In this document: positions 32,491-40,763 of the stretch, one piece after another | How the letters are laid out: each line of letters starts with the position of its first letter | How positions within the stretch are numbered: position 1 is the stretch's first letter | From: Bacteroidota bacterium | Lineage (GTDB): Bacteria > Bacteroidota > Bacteroidia > B-17B0 > Aurantibacillaceae | Length of the DNA: 47,050 nt | Assembly (NCBI GenBank): GCA_025963735.1 | Contig: JAOQAF010000206.1 | Location: forward strand, 1-47,050 | Reading direction: 5' to 3' | Program-made: the position numbers and the translations under genes | Notes under the pieces: model-generated | Database searches by the model: none | What the model was told of the DNA's origin: nothing | Seen by the model: the letters and a program-made list of their open reading frames with translations, nothing else

Positions 32491-33522
32491 TTACATTCTA
32501 TCGAAAAAATGTTGTTCCACATCAAATGTAGATTTAACACCAACTTCTTTAAAATCATTGGCAAGCCAGTTTTCGGCAATTTTACGACCCTTGTTTTTAA
32601 GATCAAGTAAAAACTCCCATGAGGTATTCATTTTACTGCTGTAATTTAACTGACTTAAAGCGTCGTACCCGCTGATGGTATGAACAAAAATTTCGCGGTT
32701 TTCCTTATTATCGGTTTTTAATATGCCGTTACGAATGAGTTCATTCCTGTAATGTATGAGTTTCATTTCGTTGATAAGACTGCTGTTAAAGGAAATTTCA
32801 TTTACACGATCAGCGATATCACGAGCCGTGGTAGGAACTGAATTAATATTAATGGAATTAATCTTCACTAGAACAATATCATGCAAGCCCGTTCCGGTAA
32901 TCAGCGGAGAAATAGGAGGATTTCCCATATATCCTCCATCCCAGTAAAACTGACCTTCAATTTCAACCGCCTGGAATAAAAAAGGAAGGCAGGCGCTGGC
33001 CATTACAGCATCAACTGTAATTTCCTTATTTGAAAATATTTTTGCCCTGTTTGTTTTAACATTGGTGGCGCAAATAAATAATTTTTTGTTGTTATAGGCC
33101 TGAAGTTCTTTAAAATCAATCAGCTTCTCAAGAATATCTTTAAGCGGATTATAATTAAAAGGATTGAAATTATAAGGCGAAAGAACCTGTGAAATGGCGT
33201 TGAACCACATATAACCCGCACTGTTGTAAATATCCCCGCTTCCGTATACTTTATCAAAAGTTCCGGGCTTAAACATGTAACTGCCACTTAGGGCAATACG
33301 ACGCCATAATTCTTCCAATAACTCTTTTGCTTTTTGAGGTCCGCCGATATGAAGACCATAAGCGCATGTAACGGCATTAACCGCGCCCGCGCTTGTTCCG
33401 CACATGGCTTCCGCCACCAGGTTTTCTTCTTCCAGTAAACGATCTAACACACCCCAGGTAAAAGCTCCGTGAGCACCCCCACCCTGTAATGCGATTCCAA
33501 CAATTTTTTTATCTAAGCCCAT
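32491..33522 (-). CDS. Patatin-like phospholipase
   Basis: A 343-residue cytoplasmic or membrane-associated lipid acyl hydrolase of the patatin/RssA group. The oxyanion hole is GGGAHG (14-19), the nucleophile is Ser44 in GTSAG, and the dyad Asp is Asp195 in DGGYMGNPP. All catalytic elements are intact. No signal peptide or outer-membrane domain is present, unlike PlpD. The substrate is not predictable. ATG at 33522. The C-terminal 100 residues are helical and unassigned. Confidence 0.93.
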   Translation of the reverse strand: MGLDKKIVGIALQGGGAHGAFTWGVLDRLLEEENLVAEAMCGTSAGAVNAVTCAYGLHIGGPQKAKELLEELWRRIALSGSYMFKPGTFDKVYGSGDIYNSAGYMWFNAISQVLSPYNFNPFNYNPLKDILEKLIDFKELQAYNNKKLFICATNVKTNRAKIFSNKEITVDAVMASACLPFLFQAVEIEGQFYWDGGYMGNPPISPLITGTGLHDIVLVKINSININSVPTTARDIADRVNEISFNSSLINEMKLIHYRNELIRNGILKTDNKENREIFVHTISGYDALSQLNYSSKMNTSWEFLLDLKNKGRKIAENWLANDFKEVGVKSTFDVEQHFFDRM

Positions 33523-33545
33523 TTAAGGTTAATAAGTTATTCTAT

Positions 33546-33566
33546 CAAATGTATGATTTTAATCAT
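33546..33566 (-). promoter_or_regulatory. Candidate -7 element and adjacent inverted repeat of the patatin gene
   Basis: TACATTTG (33553-33546, minus strand) is an exact -7 match 24 bases before the ATG. Immediately upstream is ATGATT-TT-AATCAT (33553-33566, plus strand), an inverted repeat between the -7 and -33 positions, which is where an operator could act. Confidence 0.38.
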
Positions 33567-33617
33567 GGATTTGAAATAATTTCATCACACGAAAAGGTAG
33601 GTTTATCGAATTAAAGC

Positions 33618-34646
33618 CTACAACTCACGCAGTCCTTCGATTGCAGGCCCGTAATTTGGTTGCAGCTGAAGACACATTTTATAATCGGCGGTAGCGCTGG
33701 GCTTGTCTTTTAAACGGGCATAGGTATACCCCCGCGCAAAATAGGCCTCTACATAATTCGGGTTGACAGAAATAGCACGCGTAAAATATTCAAGCGCTTT
33801 TTTGTTATCTTTTTTTATTTCGAGATAAATGGCGCCCAGGTTATACAAACAGTTTTCGCAATTCTTATTTGATTCAAGAATTTTTTCATATTCCACTATG
33901 GCATCGTCGTGCTTGCCTAAATTTTGTAACAGTTTCGCTCTTGCGTATTTTGCATTATCGTTGGAAGGATTGACCTTTAAAGTATTGTTGTAATATTCCA
34001 GCGCTAAAGGATTTTTTTTTGCCGCGAAAATAACTCCAAGATCATAAAAAGCATCTTCGAATTTATTATCCTGTTCGATTGCCGTTTGAAGACTTGAAAT
34101 AGCGCGCGCGGTATCGCCGCTTTCACGATATATACTTCCTTTTAAATAATATGCTTTAGCAAGATTTTCATTTACTTTCAAAGCTTTGTTAACGTATTCG
34201 ATAGCTTTTTGGTACTGTTTAACAAGAAAATATAATTCGCCCAGCTTTAACAGCGAAGCGGTATTATCAGGAAATTTTTTTTCCATGATTTCAAGAAGTT
34301 CTTTTGCCTGCCGTGTTTTATTTTGGGCAAAGTAAGCATCCACCAGTGTATTGTAATAATCAGCTTGTGTACTGTCTAGCTTAATAGCTCTAAGGGCATC
34401 GCCCACTGCTTCATGGAGTTGCTTAAGATCAATATAAACCGTTGCTCTTTTATTATAAAGTTGGGCATTGTTAGGGTCTTTAAGCAATTGCGCGTTTACA
34501 GCTTTTAACTGCGGAGAATTAAGTTTTATACTTAAACTATCTGCCTTTGAATTAAGCTGCGCTATTTCTTTATCGTCTGCAGAGGGCTTGCAGGAAACCA
34601 AAAGAATAAAGGCAACAAAAATTAAATAAAAAAAATTATTCATCAT
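33618..34646 (-). CDS. TPR-repeat lipoprotein
   Basis: A 342-residue protein with a lipoprotein signal and lipobox LVSC (about residue 19), a short coiled segment and then about eight tetratricopeptide repeats to the end (for example YLKGSIYRESGDTARAISSL, YNLGAIYLEIKKDNKKALEY and FARGYTYARLKDKPSATADY). It is a probable periplasmic scaffold; the partner is unknown. It is last in the operon mlaD-like, Fe-S membrane protein, Fe-S protein, TPR lipoprotein, five bases after the preceding stop. ATG at 34646. Confidence 0.88.
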   Translation of the reverse strand: MMNNFFYLIFVAFILLVSCKPSADDKEIAQLNSKADSLSIKLNSPQLKAVNAQLLKDPNNAQLYNKRATVYIDLKQLHEAVGDALRAIKLDSTQADYYNTLVDAYFAQNKTRQAKELLEIMEKKFPDNTASLLKLGELYFLVKQYQKAIEYVNKALKVNENLAKAYYLKGSIYRESGDTARAISSLQTAIEQDNKFEDAFYDLGVIFAAKKNPLALEYYNNTLKVNPSNDNAKYARAKLLQNLGKHDDAIVEYEKILESNKNCENCLYNLGAIYLEIKKDNKKALEYFTRAISVNPNYVEAYFARGYTYARLKDKPSATADYKMCLQLQPNYGPAIEGLREL

Positions 34647-34651
34647 TGAAA

Positions 34652-35440
34652 TTAAAGATCAATAGCAGAAGCAATCATTTCCGCAACATCCAGCACTTTT
34701 GTTTTATCTTCTTTATTAAAATGCTTTACCCCGTCGGTCATCATAGTATTACAAAAAGGACAACCCACAGCTATTACATCAGGGTTTAAAGCGAGCGCCT
34801 CTTCCGCTCTCTCAACATTTACTTCCTTATTGCCGGGCTCTGATTCTTTAAACATCTGAGCACCACCGGCCCCGCAGCATAAACCTTTTGCGCGGCTTCG
34901 CTTCATTTCGGAAAGTTCTACATCCAGCTTTTGTACTACTTCGCGGGGGGCTTCATAGATATCATTTCCTCTTCCAAGATAACAGGGATCATGAAACACA
35001 ATTTTCTTTCCTTTAAAAGCGCCGCCCTCTACCTTTAGTTTGCCCTGATCGATGAGTTCCTGCACTAATTGCGTATGATGTACAATTTCATAATTTCCTC
35101 CCAAAGAAGGGTATTCATTTTTAATGGTATTAAAACAATGAGGACAACCTGTAACAATTTTTTTTACGCCGTAACCATTCATTACATTTATGTTTTGCAT
35201 GGCCTGCATCTGAAATAAAAACTCATTTCCCGCACGTTTTGCAGGATCACCGGTACAGGATTCTTCTGTTCCTAAAATGGCGAATTTTATTTTAACGTGA
35301 TCCAGTATTCTTACAATTGCCTTGGTTATTTTTTTTGCGCGGTCATCAAAACTTCCGCTGCATCCTACCCAGAATAAGATCTCCGGAGTTTCACCTGCAG
35401 CCATCATTTCTGACATTGTTTTTACAATAATTGGTGTCAT
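34652..35440 (-). CDS. Cysteine-rich (CCG-domain) Fe-S oxidoreductase subunit, HdrB/GlpC-like
   Basis: A 262-residue protein with two CCG cysteine-rich domains. The first has VGCSGSFDDR and TGCPHCFNTIKNEYP. The second has HDPCYLGRGND, GLCCGAGGAQMF and VGCPFCNTMM. These motifs bind a non-cubane or 4Fe-4S cluster in HdrB, GlpC, LutA and related proteins. The protein probably works with the adjacent membrane-bound 4Fe-4S protein (15 bases upstream) as an electron-transfer pair. The donor and acceptor are not identified. ATG at 35440. Confidence 0.9.
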   Translation of the reverse strand: MTPIIVKTMSEMMAAGETPEILFWVGCSGSFDDRAKKITKAIVRILDHVKIKFAILGTEESCTGDPAKRAGNEFLFQMQAMQNINVMNGYGVKKIVTGCPHCFNTIKNEYPSLGGNYEIVHHTQLVQELIDQGKLKVEGGAFKGKKIVFHDPCYLGRGNDIYEAPREVVQKLDVELSEMKRSRAKGLCCGAGGAQMFKESEPGNKEVNVERAEEALALNPDVIAVGCPFCNTMMTDGVKHFNKEDKTKVLDVAEMIASAIDL

Positions 35441-35455
35441 GCTTATTTTAATGTT

Positions 35456-36778
35456 TTATATTTCCTTAGACCAATTAGCTCTGTCTGAAGGTGAAAATTG
35501 CCAGGGGGCGCCGTTGTTTTCGGTGTTACTGAACATTAAATTCAATTCATTTGGTGCCTGACTTTGTTCCATCACCAGAAAGCGTCTCATGTCCATAATA
35601 ATTGCCAGTGGATCAATATTCACCGGACATTCCTGAACACAGGCGTTACACGTATTACATGCCCACAGCTCCTCGTTGCTGATATAATCAAAAAGCGATT
35701 TACCATCATCCACAAAAGTTCCTTTGTTGGCATCCATATTCTTCCCTACTTCTTCAAGCCTGTCACGCGTATCCATCATGATCTTACGCGGTGATAATTT
35801 TTTACCGGTAATATTTTGCGGACAAGCACTTGTACACCGTCCACATTCGGTACATGTATAAGCATCCAGTAAATTTTTCCAGGTAAGATCCTGAACATCT
35901 TTAACACCAAAGCGCTGGTGATGGTTAGGATCGGTTTTAGGAACATAAGCAGGATCAAAGTTTGGAGCAACAACATCAGTAACACTTTCAAGAGTTGCGA
36001 ATTTGCCTTTTTTATGCAGGTTCGAAAAATAAGTGTTTGGAAAACCAAGCACGATGTGCAAATGTTTTGAATAAGGCAGGTAATTTAAAAACCCAAGAAC
36101 CATAAGTATATGTCCCCACCAACCGATTCGTTCAACCAGGTGCAAACCGTTATCAGATAATCCACCGAATAATAAGGGACCAATATGGCCGCTGATGGAA
36201 AAGCCCAGAGAGCCATCTCCCAGGTTTGCGGCATGAGATAAATTCCGACGGTATAAAACCTCATCGGCACCGTTCATCATAAAAATACAACAGATTAAAG
36301 TTAGCTCGCCAATTAAAATAAGATTAGCGTCTAATTTAGGCCAGCCATTTAATTCACGTTTAACCAGGCGCGGCACTTTCAATAAATTTCTCCGGGCTAA
36401 AAAAGCAATTGTGCCTATGAAAGCAAGAACAGATAAAATTTCTATAAAACTCACGATAAAAGTATAAAAGCCGTGAATGGAAGGCCTGAATACCCTATGG
36501 CTGCCGGTAATGCCATCAACCACAATTTCAATTAATTCTATTTGGGTAATTATAAAGGCAGCGTATAAAAACAAATGTAGTAATGCGGGCACGGGTCTTG
36601 CGAACATTTTTTGCTGACCAAAGGCAACAAGCATCATGGTTTTAAAACGTTCGCCATTATTACGCGGAAGTTCAACATCACGTCCGATTAATATGTTGCG
36701 CCTTATTTTTTTTACATTGATAGTAAAAAAAATACCTGCAGCTAATAAGAGTATGCTAAATATTAATGAGCTTATCAT
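35456..36778 (-). CDS. Membrane-bound 4Fe-4S dicluster protein
   Basis: A 440-residue protein. The N-terminal half has about five to six transmembrane helices with scattered His, resembling the NarI/HdrE type b-heme domain. The C-terminal half has two 4Fe-4S motifs, CTECGRCTSACP and CNTCNACVQECP. Together with the downstream CCG protein it resembles a split HdrD/DsrK-type quinone-linked oxidoreductase. The substrate is unknown. It follows the MCE-domain gene by five bases. ATG at 36778. Confidence 0.88.
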   Translation of the reverse strand: MISSLIFSILLLAAGIFFTINVKKIRRNILIGRDVELPRNNGERFKTMMLVAFGQQKMFARPVPALLHLFLYAAFIITQIELIEIVVDGITGSHRVFRPSIHGFYTFIVSFIEILSVLAFIGTIAFLARRNLLKVPRLVKRELNGWPKLDANLILIGELTLICCIFMMNGADEVLYRRNLSHAANLGDGSLGFSISGHIGPLLFGGLSDNGLHLVERIGWWGHILMVLGFLNYLPYSKHLHIVLGFPNTYFSNLHKKGKFATLESVTDVVAPNFDPAYVPKTDPNHHQRFGVKDVQDLTWKNLLDAYTCTECGRCTSACPQNITGKKLSPRKIMMDTRDRLEEVGKNMDANKGTFVDDGKSLFDYISNEELWACNTCNACVQECPVNIDPLAIIMDMRRFLVMEQSQAPNELNLMFSNTENNGAPWQFSPSDRANWSKEI

Positions 36779-36783
36779 ATGAT

Positions 36784-37764
36784 TTATTCCGTTGAAGGTT
36801 TTTTCTTTCTTCCAAAAACAGAGAAGTGAATGTAACGTTCAGGGTTAAGACGAAGATCCTTTAAAAATCTGTCGAGGTCGGCTGAAGATTTATTAAGGTT
36901 ATTATAGAGTGAATCGTTTTTAGCCATTTTACCGAGGGTACCCTGACCTTTGTTTATACCTGAAAGCAAGGTATTAAGTTCTTTTAAAGATTTATCTGCA
37001 TCAACAATGGCATCTTTGAGTTGAGCCTTTGCAAGGCTATCGCTCAGGTTGCTGATGTTGCTGATAATGTTGTTTATTTTTTCGCCATTCTTATCAAGGT
37101 TGGCTGTTATGGCATTCATGTGTGTTAACATGGATGAGATTTTCGCTTTTTCAGAACCGATCAAATCGTCAAGCTTGTAGGCAGTTTGTTCCAGACTCGA
37201 AATAGCTTTATGTATTCCCTCAAAAGATTTATCAAGATTATCACGCGTTTTTTTATTCAGGATGGAGTTAACAACCATAATAACGCTATCCATGCTGCTT
37301 ATGAGATTTTCAGCTTTGGCTTGTATTGGTGCTATTCTTTTATCAAGCGCCTCTTTAAAACCCGATTCGGTTTCGGCAACCAGTGTATCGCCGTTTTTAA
37401 CAAACTCCGGATTTTTGCTGAAAATAATTTCAACCGCTTTTTGCCCCAATAAATCAGCGCTTACCGAACGTGCAATGGAGCCTTTCGGTATATCAACGTT
37501 TTCGGTTAAAAGAAATTTAACCAGAACTTTATTAACTGCATTAGGCCCTTTGATAAGTGAGATATCTGTAACCTGCCCGATTTTATAACCACTAACCAAA
37601 ACCGGATTGGCGGGAATTAAACCATCTATTTTAGGATAGACAGCGTATAAAAAATATTTATGCGTGAAGAGGTTGGAGCCCTTTAAAAAGTTAATACCCC
37701 AAATGAATGCGGCAATTGCACAAACCACCACTACACCTATTTTAAATTCTTTACTTACCTTCAC
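36784..37764 (-). CDS. MlaD/MCE-domain protein
   Basis: A 326-residue protein with an N-terminal membrane anchor (about 7-25: KIGVVVVCAIAAFIWGINFLKG), a single MCE domain (about 38-115: VSGYKIGQVTDISLI, ADLLGQKAVEI) and a long helical, coiled-coil-like C-terminus (about 130-300). MCE proteins form hexameric periplasmic channels for phospholipid transport. No MlaE permease or MlaF ATPase gene is in the window. The start is GTG at 37764, with an in-frame TAG three codons upstream. It is the first gene of an operon with Fe-S proteins. Confidence 0.9.
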   Translation of the reverse strand: MKVSKEFKIGVVVVCAIAAFIWGINFLKGSNLFTHKYFLYAVYPKIDGLIPANPVLVSGYKIGQVTDISLIKGPNAVNKVLVKFLLTENVDIPKGSIARSVSADLLGQKAVEIIFSKNPEFVKNGDTLVAETESGFKEALDKRIAPIQAKAENLISSMDSVIMVVNSILNKKTRDNLDKSFEGIHKAISSLEQTAYKLDDLIGSEKAKISSMLTHMNAITANLDKNGEKINNIISNISNLSDSLAKAQLKDAIVDADKSLKELNTLLSGINKGQGTLGKMAKNDSLYNNLNKSSADLDRFLKDLRLNPERYIHFSVFGRKKKPSTE

Positions 37765-37823
37765 AAAGAGCTAAATTTTAATGCTTAAATATAGTTATTT
37801 TTATTAATTTGACGGTTACCCGA

Positions 37824-38354
37824 ATGAATCAAAAACTTAAAAACGAAGAGCTCGGCAGACTTAGTGTGGAAGAGTTTAAGACCACTCCAAAAAATAAAAT
37901 TACAGTTATTCTTGATAATGTTAGAAGTTTAAACAATGTAGGTTCAGTTTTCAGAACCGGAGACGCTTTTTTAATAGAACAAATTATTCTTTGCGGGGTA
38001 ACGGGTGTACCTCCCAATAAAGAAATTGAAAAAACCGCATTAGGCGCCACTTCTACTGTAAAATGGACTTATTTCGGCTCAACCAGCGAGGCTGTGGATC
38101 AATTAAAAAAAGAAGGTTATAAAGTGTACGCGGTAGAGCAGGCGGAACACAGTATTTTGTTAAATGATTTTTCACTCACTAATGAACCTCTTGCGCTTGT
38201 GTTTGGAAACGAAGTGTATGGCGTGGAGCAGGAAGTAATAAATGATTGCGATGGTGTTATAGAAATTCCGCAGGCGGGCACAAAACATTCTTTAAATATT
38301 TCGGTGAGTGTTGGAATTGTTTTATGGGAGGTTGTAAAAACAACATTTAAATAA
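37824..38354 (+). CDS. TrmH/SpoU family RNA 2'-O-methyltransferase
   Basis: A 176-residue SPOUT methyltransferase. The three motifs are present: VILDNVRSLNNVGSVFRTGDAF (motif 1), LALVFGNEVYGV (motif 2) and IEIPQAGTKHSLNISVSVGIVLWE (motif 3). The product is likely a 2'-O-methylated tRNA or rRNA nucleotide; the target is not predictable. I use ATG 37824; the upstream TTG at 37809 would add only five residues and overlaps a near-consensus -7 (TTAATTTG). Confidence 0.92.
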   Translation: MNQKLKNEELGRLSVEEFKTTPKNKITVILDNVRSLNNVGSVFRTGDAFLIEQIILCGVTGVPPNKEIEKTALGATSTVKWTYFGSTSEAVDQLKKEGYKVYAVEQAEHSILLNDFSLTNEPLALVFGNEVYGVEQEVINDCDGVIEIPQAGTKHSLNISVSVGIVLWEVVKTTFK

Positions 38355-38379
38355 ATGTAGTTTAAAAAAATCTAAGCTT

Positions 38380-40590
38380 TTAAATCTTATTATCCGGCAC
38401 TGAAAAATAAAACGTAGAGCCTTCGTTAATTTTGCTTTCGGCCCACACTTTACCTTCATGCCGTGTTATTATGCGCCTAACGAGGGCTAAACCCACACCT
38501 GTTCCTTCAAAATCTTTCTGGTTATGCAGGCGTTGAAAAACACCGAATAATTTGTCGTAATATTTCATATCAAATCCTACGCCGTTATCCTTCACATAAA
38601 ACACAGTACTGTTATCTTTTTTATAGGATCCGATTTCAATTTCCGGTTTTTCTTTCTTTGAAGAATATTTAATAGCGTTAGATAAAAAATTAGCAACTAC
38701 CTGCCGCATCATGTTTACATCGCCCACAATATTTTCCAGTGGCTTTATTTCAATTTCAGCTTTTTTGTCGGGAAGCAGGATTTGTTGTTCGGTTACCAGC
38801 TCTTTAACAAGACCATCCATATTAATTTCGGTTTTATGAAGAGCGTCTTTGCCCATTCTGGCGAAGTGCAAAAGATCGTTTATCAATTGCCCCATTCTAT
38901 TCACGTTATCGGTAATCACATTTAAAACCCTTTTACCTTCTTCATCCATTTTATCACCGTAATCTTCCGAAAGAATAGTGGCATATCCGCTAATAGCCCG
39001 CAAGGGTGCACGCAGATCATGCGACACAGAATATGAAAATGATTCCAGTTCATTATTCACCGTTTCTAATTGTGCGGTACGTTCTACAACTTTTTTCTCA
39101 AGATTCGCGTTCATCGACTTAATTTCTTCTTCAATCCGTTTACGTTCGGAAATATCGATTGAAAGTATAAATACACCTTCAGGAACCGGCTGAATGCTAA
39201 GCTCAAAATACCCTTTAGAGTTATCAGGAAAAACAAATTCATTTTCAACATGAAAACTTTTATGTTCGGTCATGGATTGACGTATGAACTTAAAAACTTC
39301 GCTATTTTCAATGCCTGGAAATATTTCCATCATGGTGTGCCCGATATAAGCAGATGCAGGATTGCGCCCTTGTTTAGCAAGAGATTCATTTACATAAATA
39401 TATTTCCAGTCTTTATCAATTATTTGTACCCCTTCAAGCATTGCATCCAATGTTTCCCTGTATCTTTTTTCGCTTTTTACTACTTCAGAAGTGCGTTCCA
39501 TAACCTTTTGTTCAAGTAATTTCCCCGCGTTTCTTTGTTTTTCCACGTCCCTAAAAACCAGCACTGCACCAATAAGTTCTTCCTGCGAATTAAAGACAGG
39601 TGCCGCACTATCGTCAATCGCAATTGCTTTTTTATCTTTTCGCATAAGAATGGCGCGGTGCGAGGTAGTGGTTGCCTTCCTGTTTTTTATTGTTTTATGG
39701 ACAGGGTTTTCCTGAATTTCACCTGAATCTTCGTCCGAAACATTAAATATTTCATTTACAGGTTTACCAATTACCTCTTCCAATTTCCATCCTGTCAGGC
39801 TTTCGGCAACCGGATTAATAAACTTTACAATACCTTTAATATCTGTTGCAATTATTCCATCACTTATTCCAGCCAGGGTATTTGAAAACCAGGAGGAACT
39901 TTCACTTAGTTCTTTTTGCACTCTGGCTCTTTGTCTTAAGGTAGAAGTTACAATTAAGAGCACCGTTAGCAGCACTAAAAACAATACCAATTGCAATAAA
40001 AGAGTGATAATTTTAACAGCCCGGATACTTTGCCCGTTAGTTAAAGAACGCTGTTGCAATAGAAGTTGTTCCTCTTTTTGTATAGCGCTTATAATTATGG
40101 CAATCCTCTCGGATAATTTCACTCCTTCTTTACCCAGTATTAATTTTTTTCCTTCTTCATACCCTTTCTCCTGACGAAGTTTCATAAGTGCCAGGGCAAA
40201 AATAACCCGCTTGTTTATTGCAGAATCCAGTGCCTGCACACGGGCCTGTTGTTTTAAATTATCCGCTGTAAGAACTTTAAGTTGACGGATGTGTGATTTT
40301 ATTGCGGTGGTATCATAAGTAAATGCAGAATTAAATTCATTCCACCCTGTAATTAAAAATCCACGGCTTTCAGCTTCAATACCTTTGAACAAATAATTAA
40401 TCTTTTCACTTTGATATAGCACTTCCTTTGTATGATCAACCCACTTTTGGGACTCTACCAGAGAGTTATTGTTTTTTCGCGAAAAGTAAAAAATAAGTAT
40501 AAGTACGCCTACAATGAAGGCGAAAGCAACAAATAGTTTTTTTTCGAATGATGGAAAGGAGCTTTTATTGGGAGGGGGCTGAAGCGACAT
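38380..40590 (-). CDS. Sensor histidine kinase (CHASE3-PAS-PAS-HisKA-HATPase)
   Basis: A 736-residue membrane kinase. TM1 is about 17-36. A CHASE3-type periplasmic sensor spans 40-190 (the motif GIEAESRGFLITG at 70-82 is typical), with TM2 about 192-216. PAS1 is about 230-350 (IVKFINPVAESLTGW), PAS2 about 378-488 (YIYVNESLA). A coiled coil leads to HisKA with phosphoacceptor His524 in SYSVSHDLRAPLR, then the HATPase with N-box NFLSNAIKYS, G1 DNGVGFD and G2 GTGVGLAL. All catalytic parts look intact. No response regulator is adjacent, so it is an orphan kinase. The dimerisation sequence matches the phytochrome-like HWE-free group common in Bacteroidota. ATG at 40590. Confidence 0.93.
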   Translation of the reverse strand: MSLQPPPNKSSFPSFEKKLFVAFAFIVGVLILIFYFSRKNNNSLVESQKWVDHTKEVLYQSEKINYLFKGIEAESRGFLITGWNEFNSAFTYDTTAIKSHIRQLKVLTADNLKQQARVQALDSAINKRVIFALALMKLRQEKGYEEGKKLILGKEGVKLSERIAIIISAIQKEEQLLLQQRSLTNGQSIRAVKIITLLLQLVLFLVLLTVLLIVTSTLRQRARVQKELSESSSWFSNTLAGISDGIIATDIKGIVKFINPVAESLTGWKLEEVIGKPVNEIFNVSDEDSGEIQENPVHKTIKNRKATTTSHRAILMRKDKKAIAIDDSAAPVFNSQEELIGAVLVFRDVEKQRNAGKLLEQKVMERTSEVVKSEKRYRETLDAMLEGVQIIDKDWKYIYVNESLAKQGRNPASAYIGHTMMEIFPGIENSEVFKFIRQSMTEHKSFHVENEFVFPDNSKGYFELSIQPVPEGVFILSIDISERKRIEEEIKSMNANLEKKVVERTAQLETVNNELESFSYSVSHDLRAPLRAISGYATILSEDYGDKMDEEGKRVLNVITDNVNRMGQLINDLLHFARMGKDALHKTEINMDGLVKELVTEQQILLPDKKAEIEIKPLENIVGDVNMMRQVVANFLSNAIKYSSKKEKPEIEIGSYKKDNSTVFYVKDNGVGFDMKYYDKLFGVFQRLHNQKDFEGTGVGLALVRRIITRHEGKVWAESKINEGSTFYFSVPDNKI

Positions 40591-40689
40591 ATAATTTGAA
40601 AGACGATATTAAATATAATTTTAAATTAATTATTATGAATGTTAAATAAAAATGCCAAAAGGTATTTTATCCCATTCTGCTTTTTAACA

Positions 40690-40719
40690 TTTGTTCTCTA
40701 AGGAAATTTTATATATTTA
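40690..40719 (+). promoter_or_regulatory. Candidate promoter of the giant T9SS gene
   Basis: TTTG (40690-40693), 18 bases, TATATTTA (40712-40719), one base off TAnnTTTG. The predicted start site is near 40724, just before a perfect 14-bp palindrome. Confidence 0.48.
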
Positions 40720-40726
40720 TAGTAAT

Positions 40727-40740
40727 CTTACATATGTAAG
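40727..40740. repeat. Perfect 14-bp palindrome in the leader of the giant T9SS gene
   Basis: CTTACATATGTAAG is fully self-complementary. It sits directly after the predicted transcript start and 24 bases before the ATG, where it could be an operator or a small hairpin. Confidence 0.55.
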
Positions 40741-40763
40741 ATATTTTGTTAATAAAACATAAA

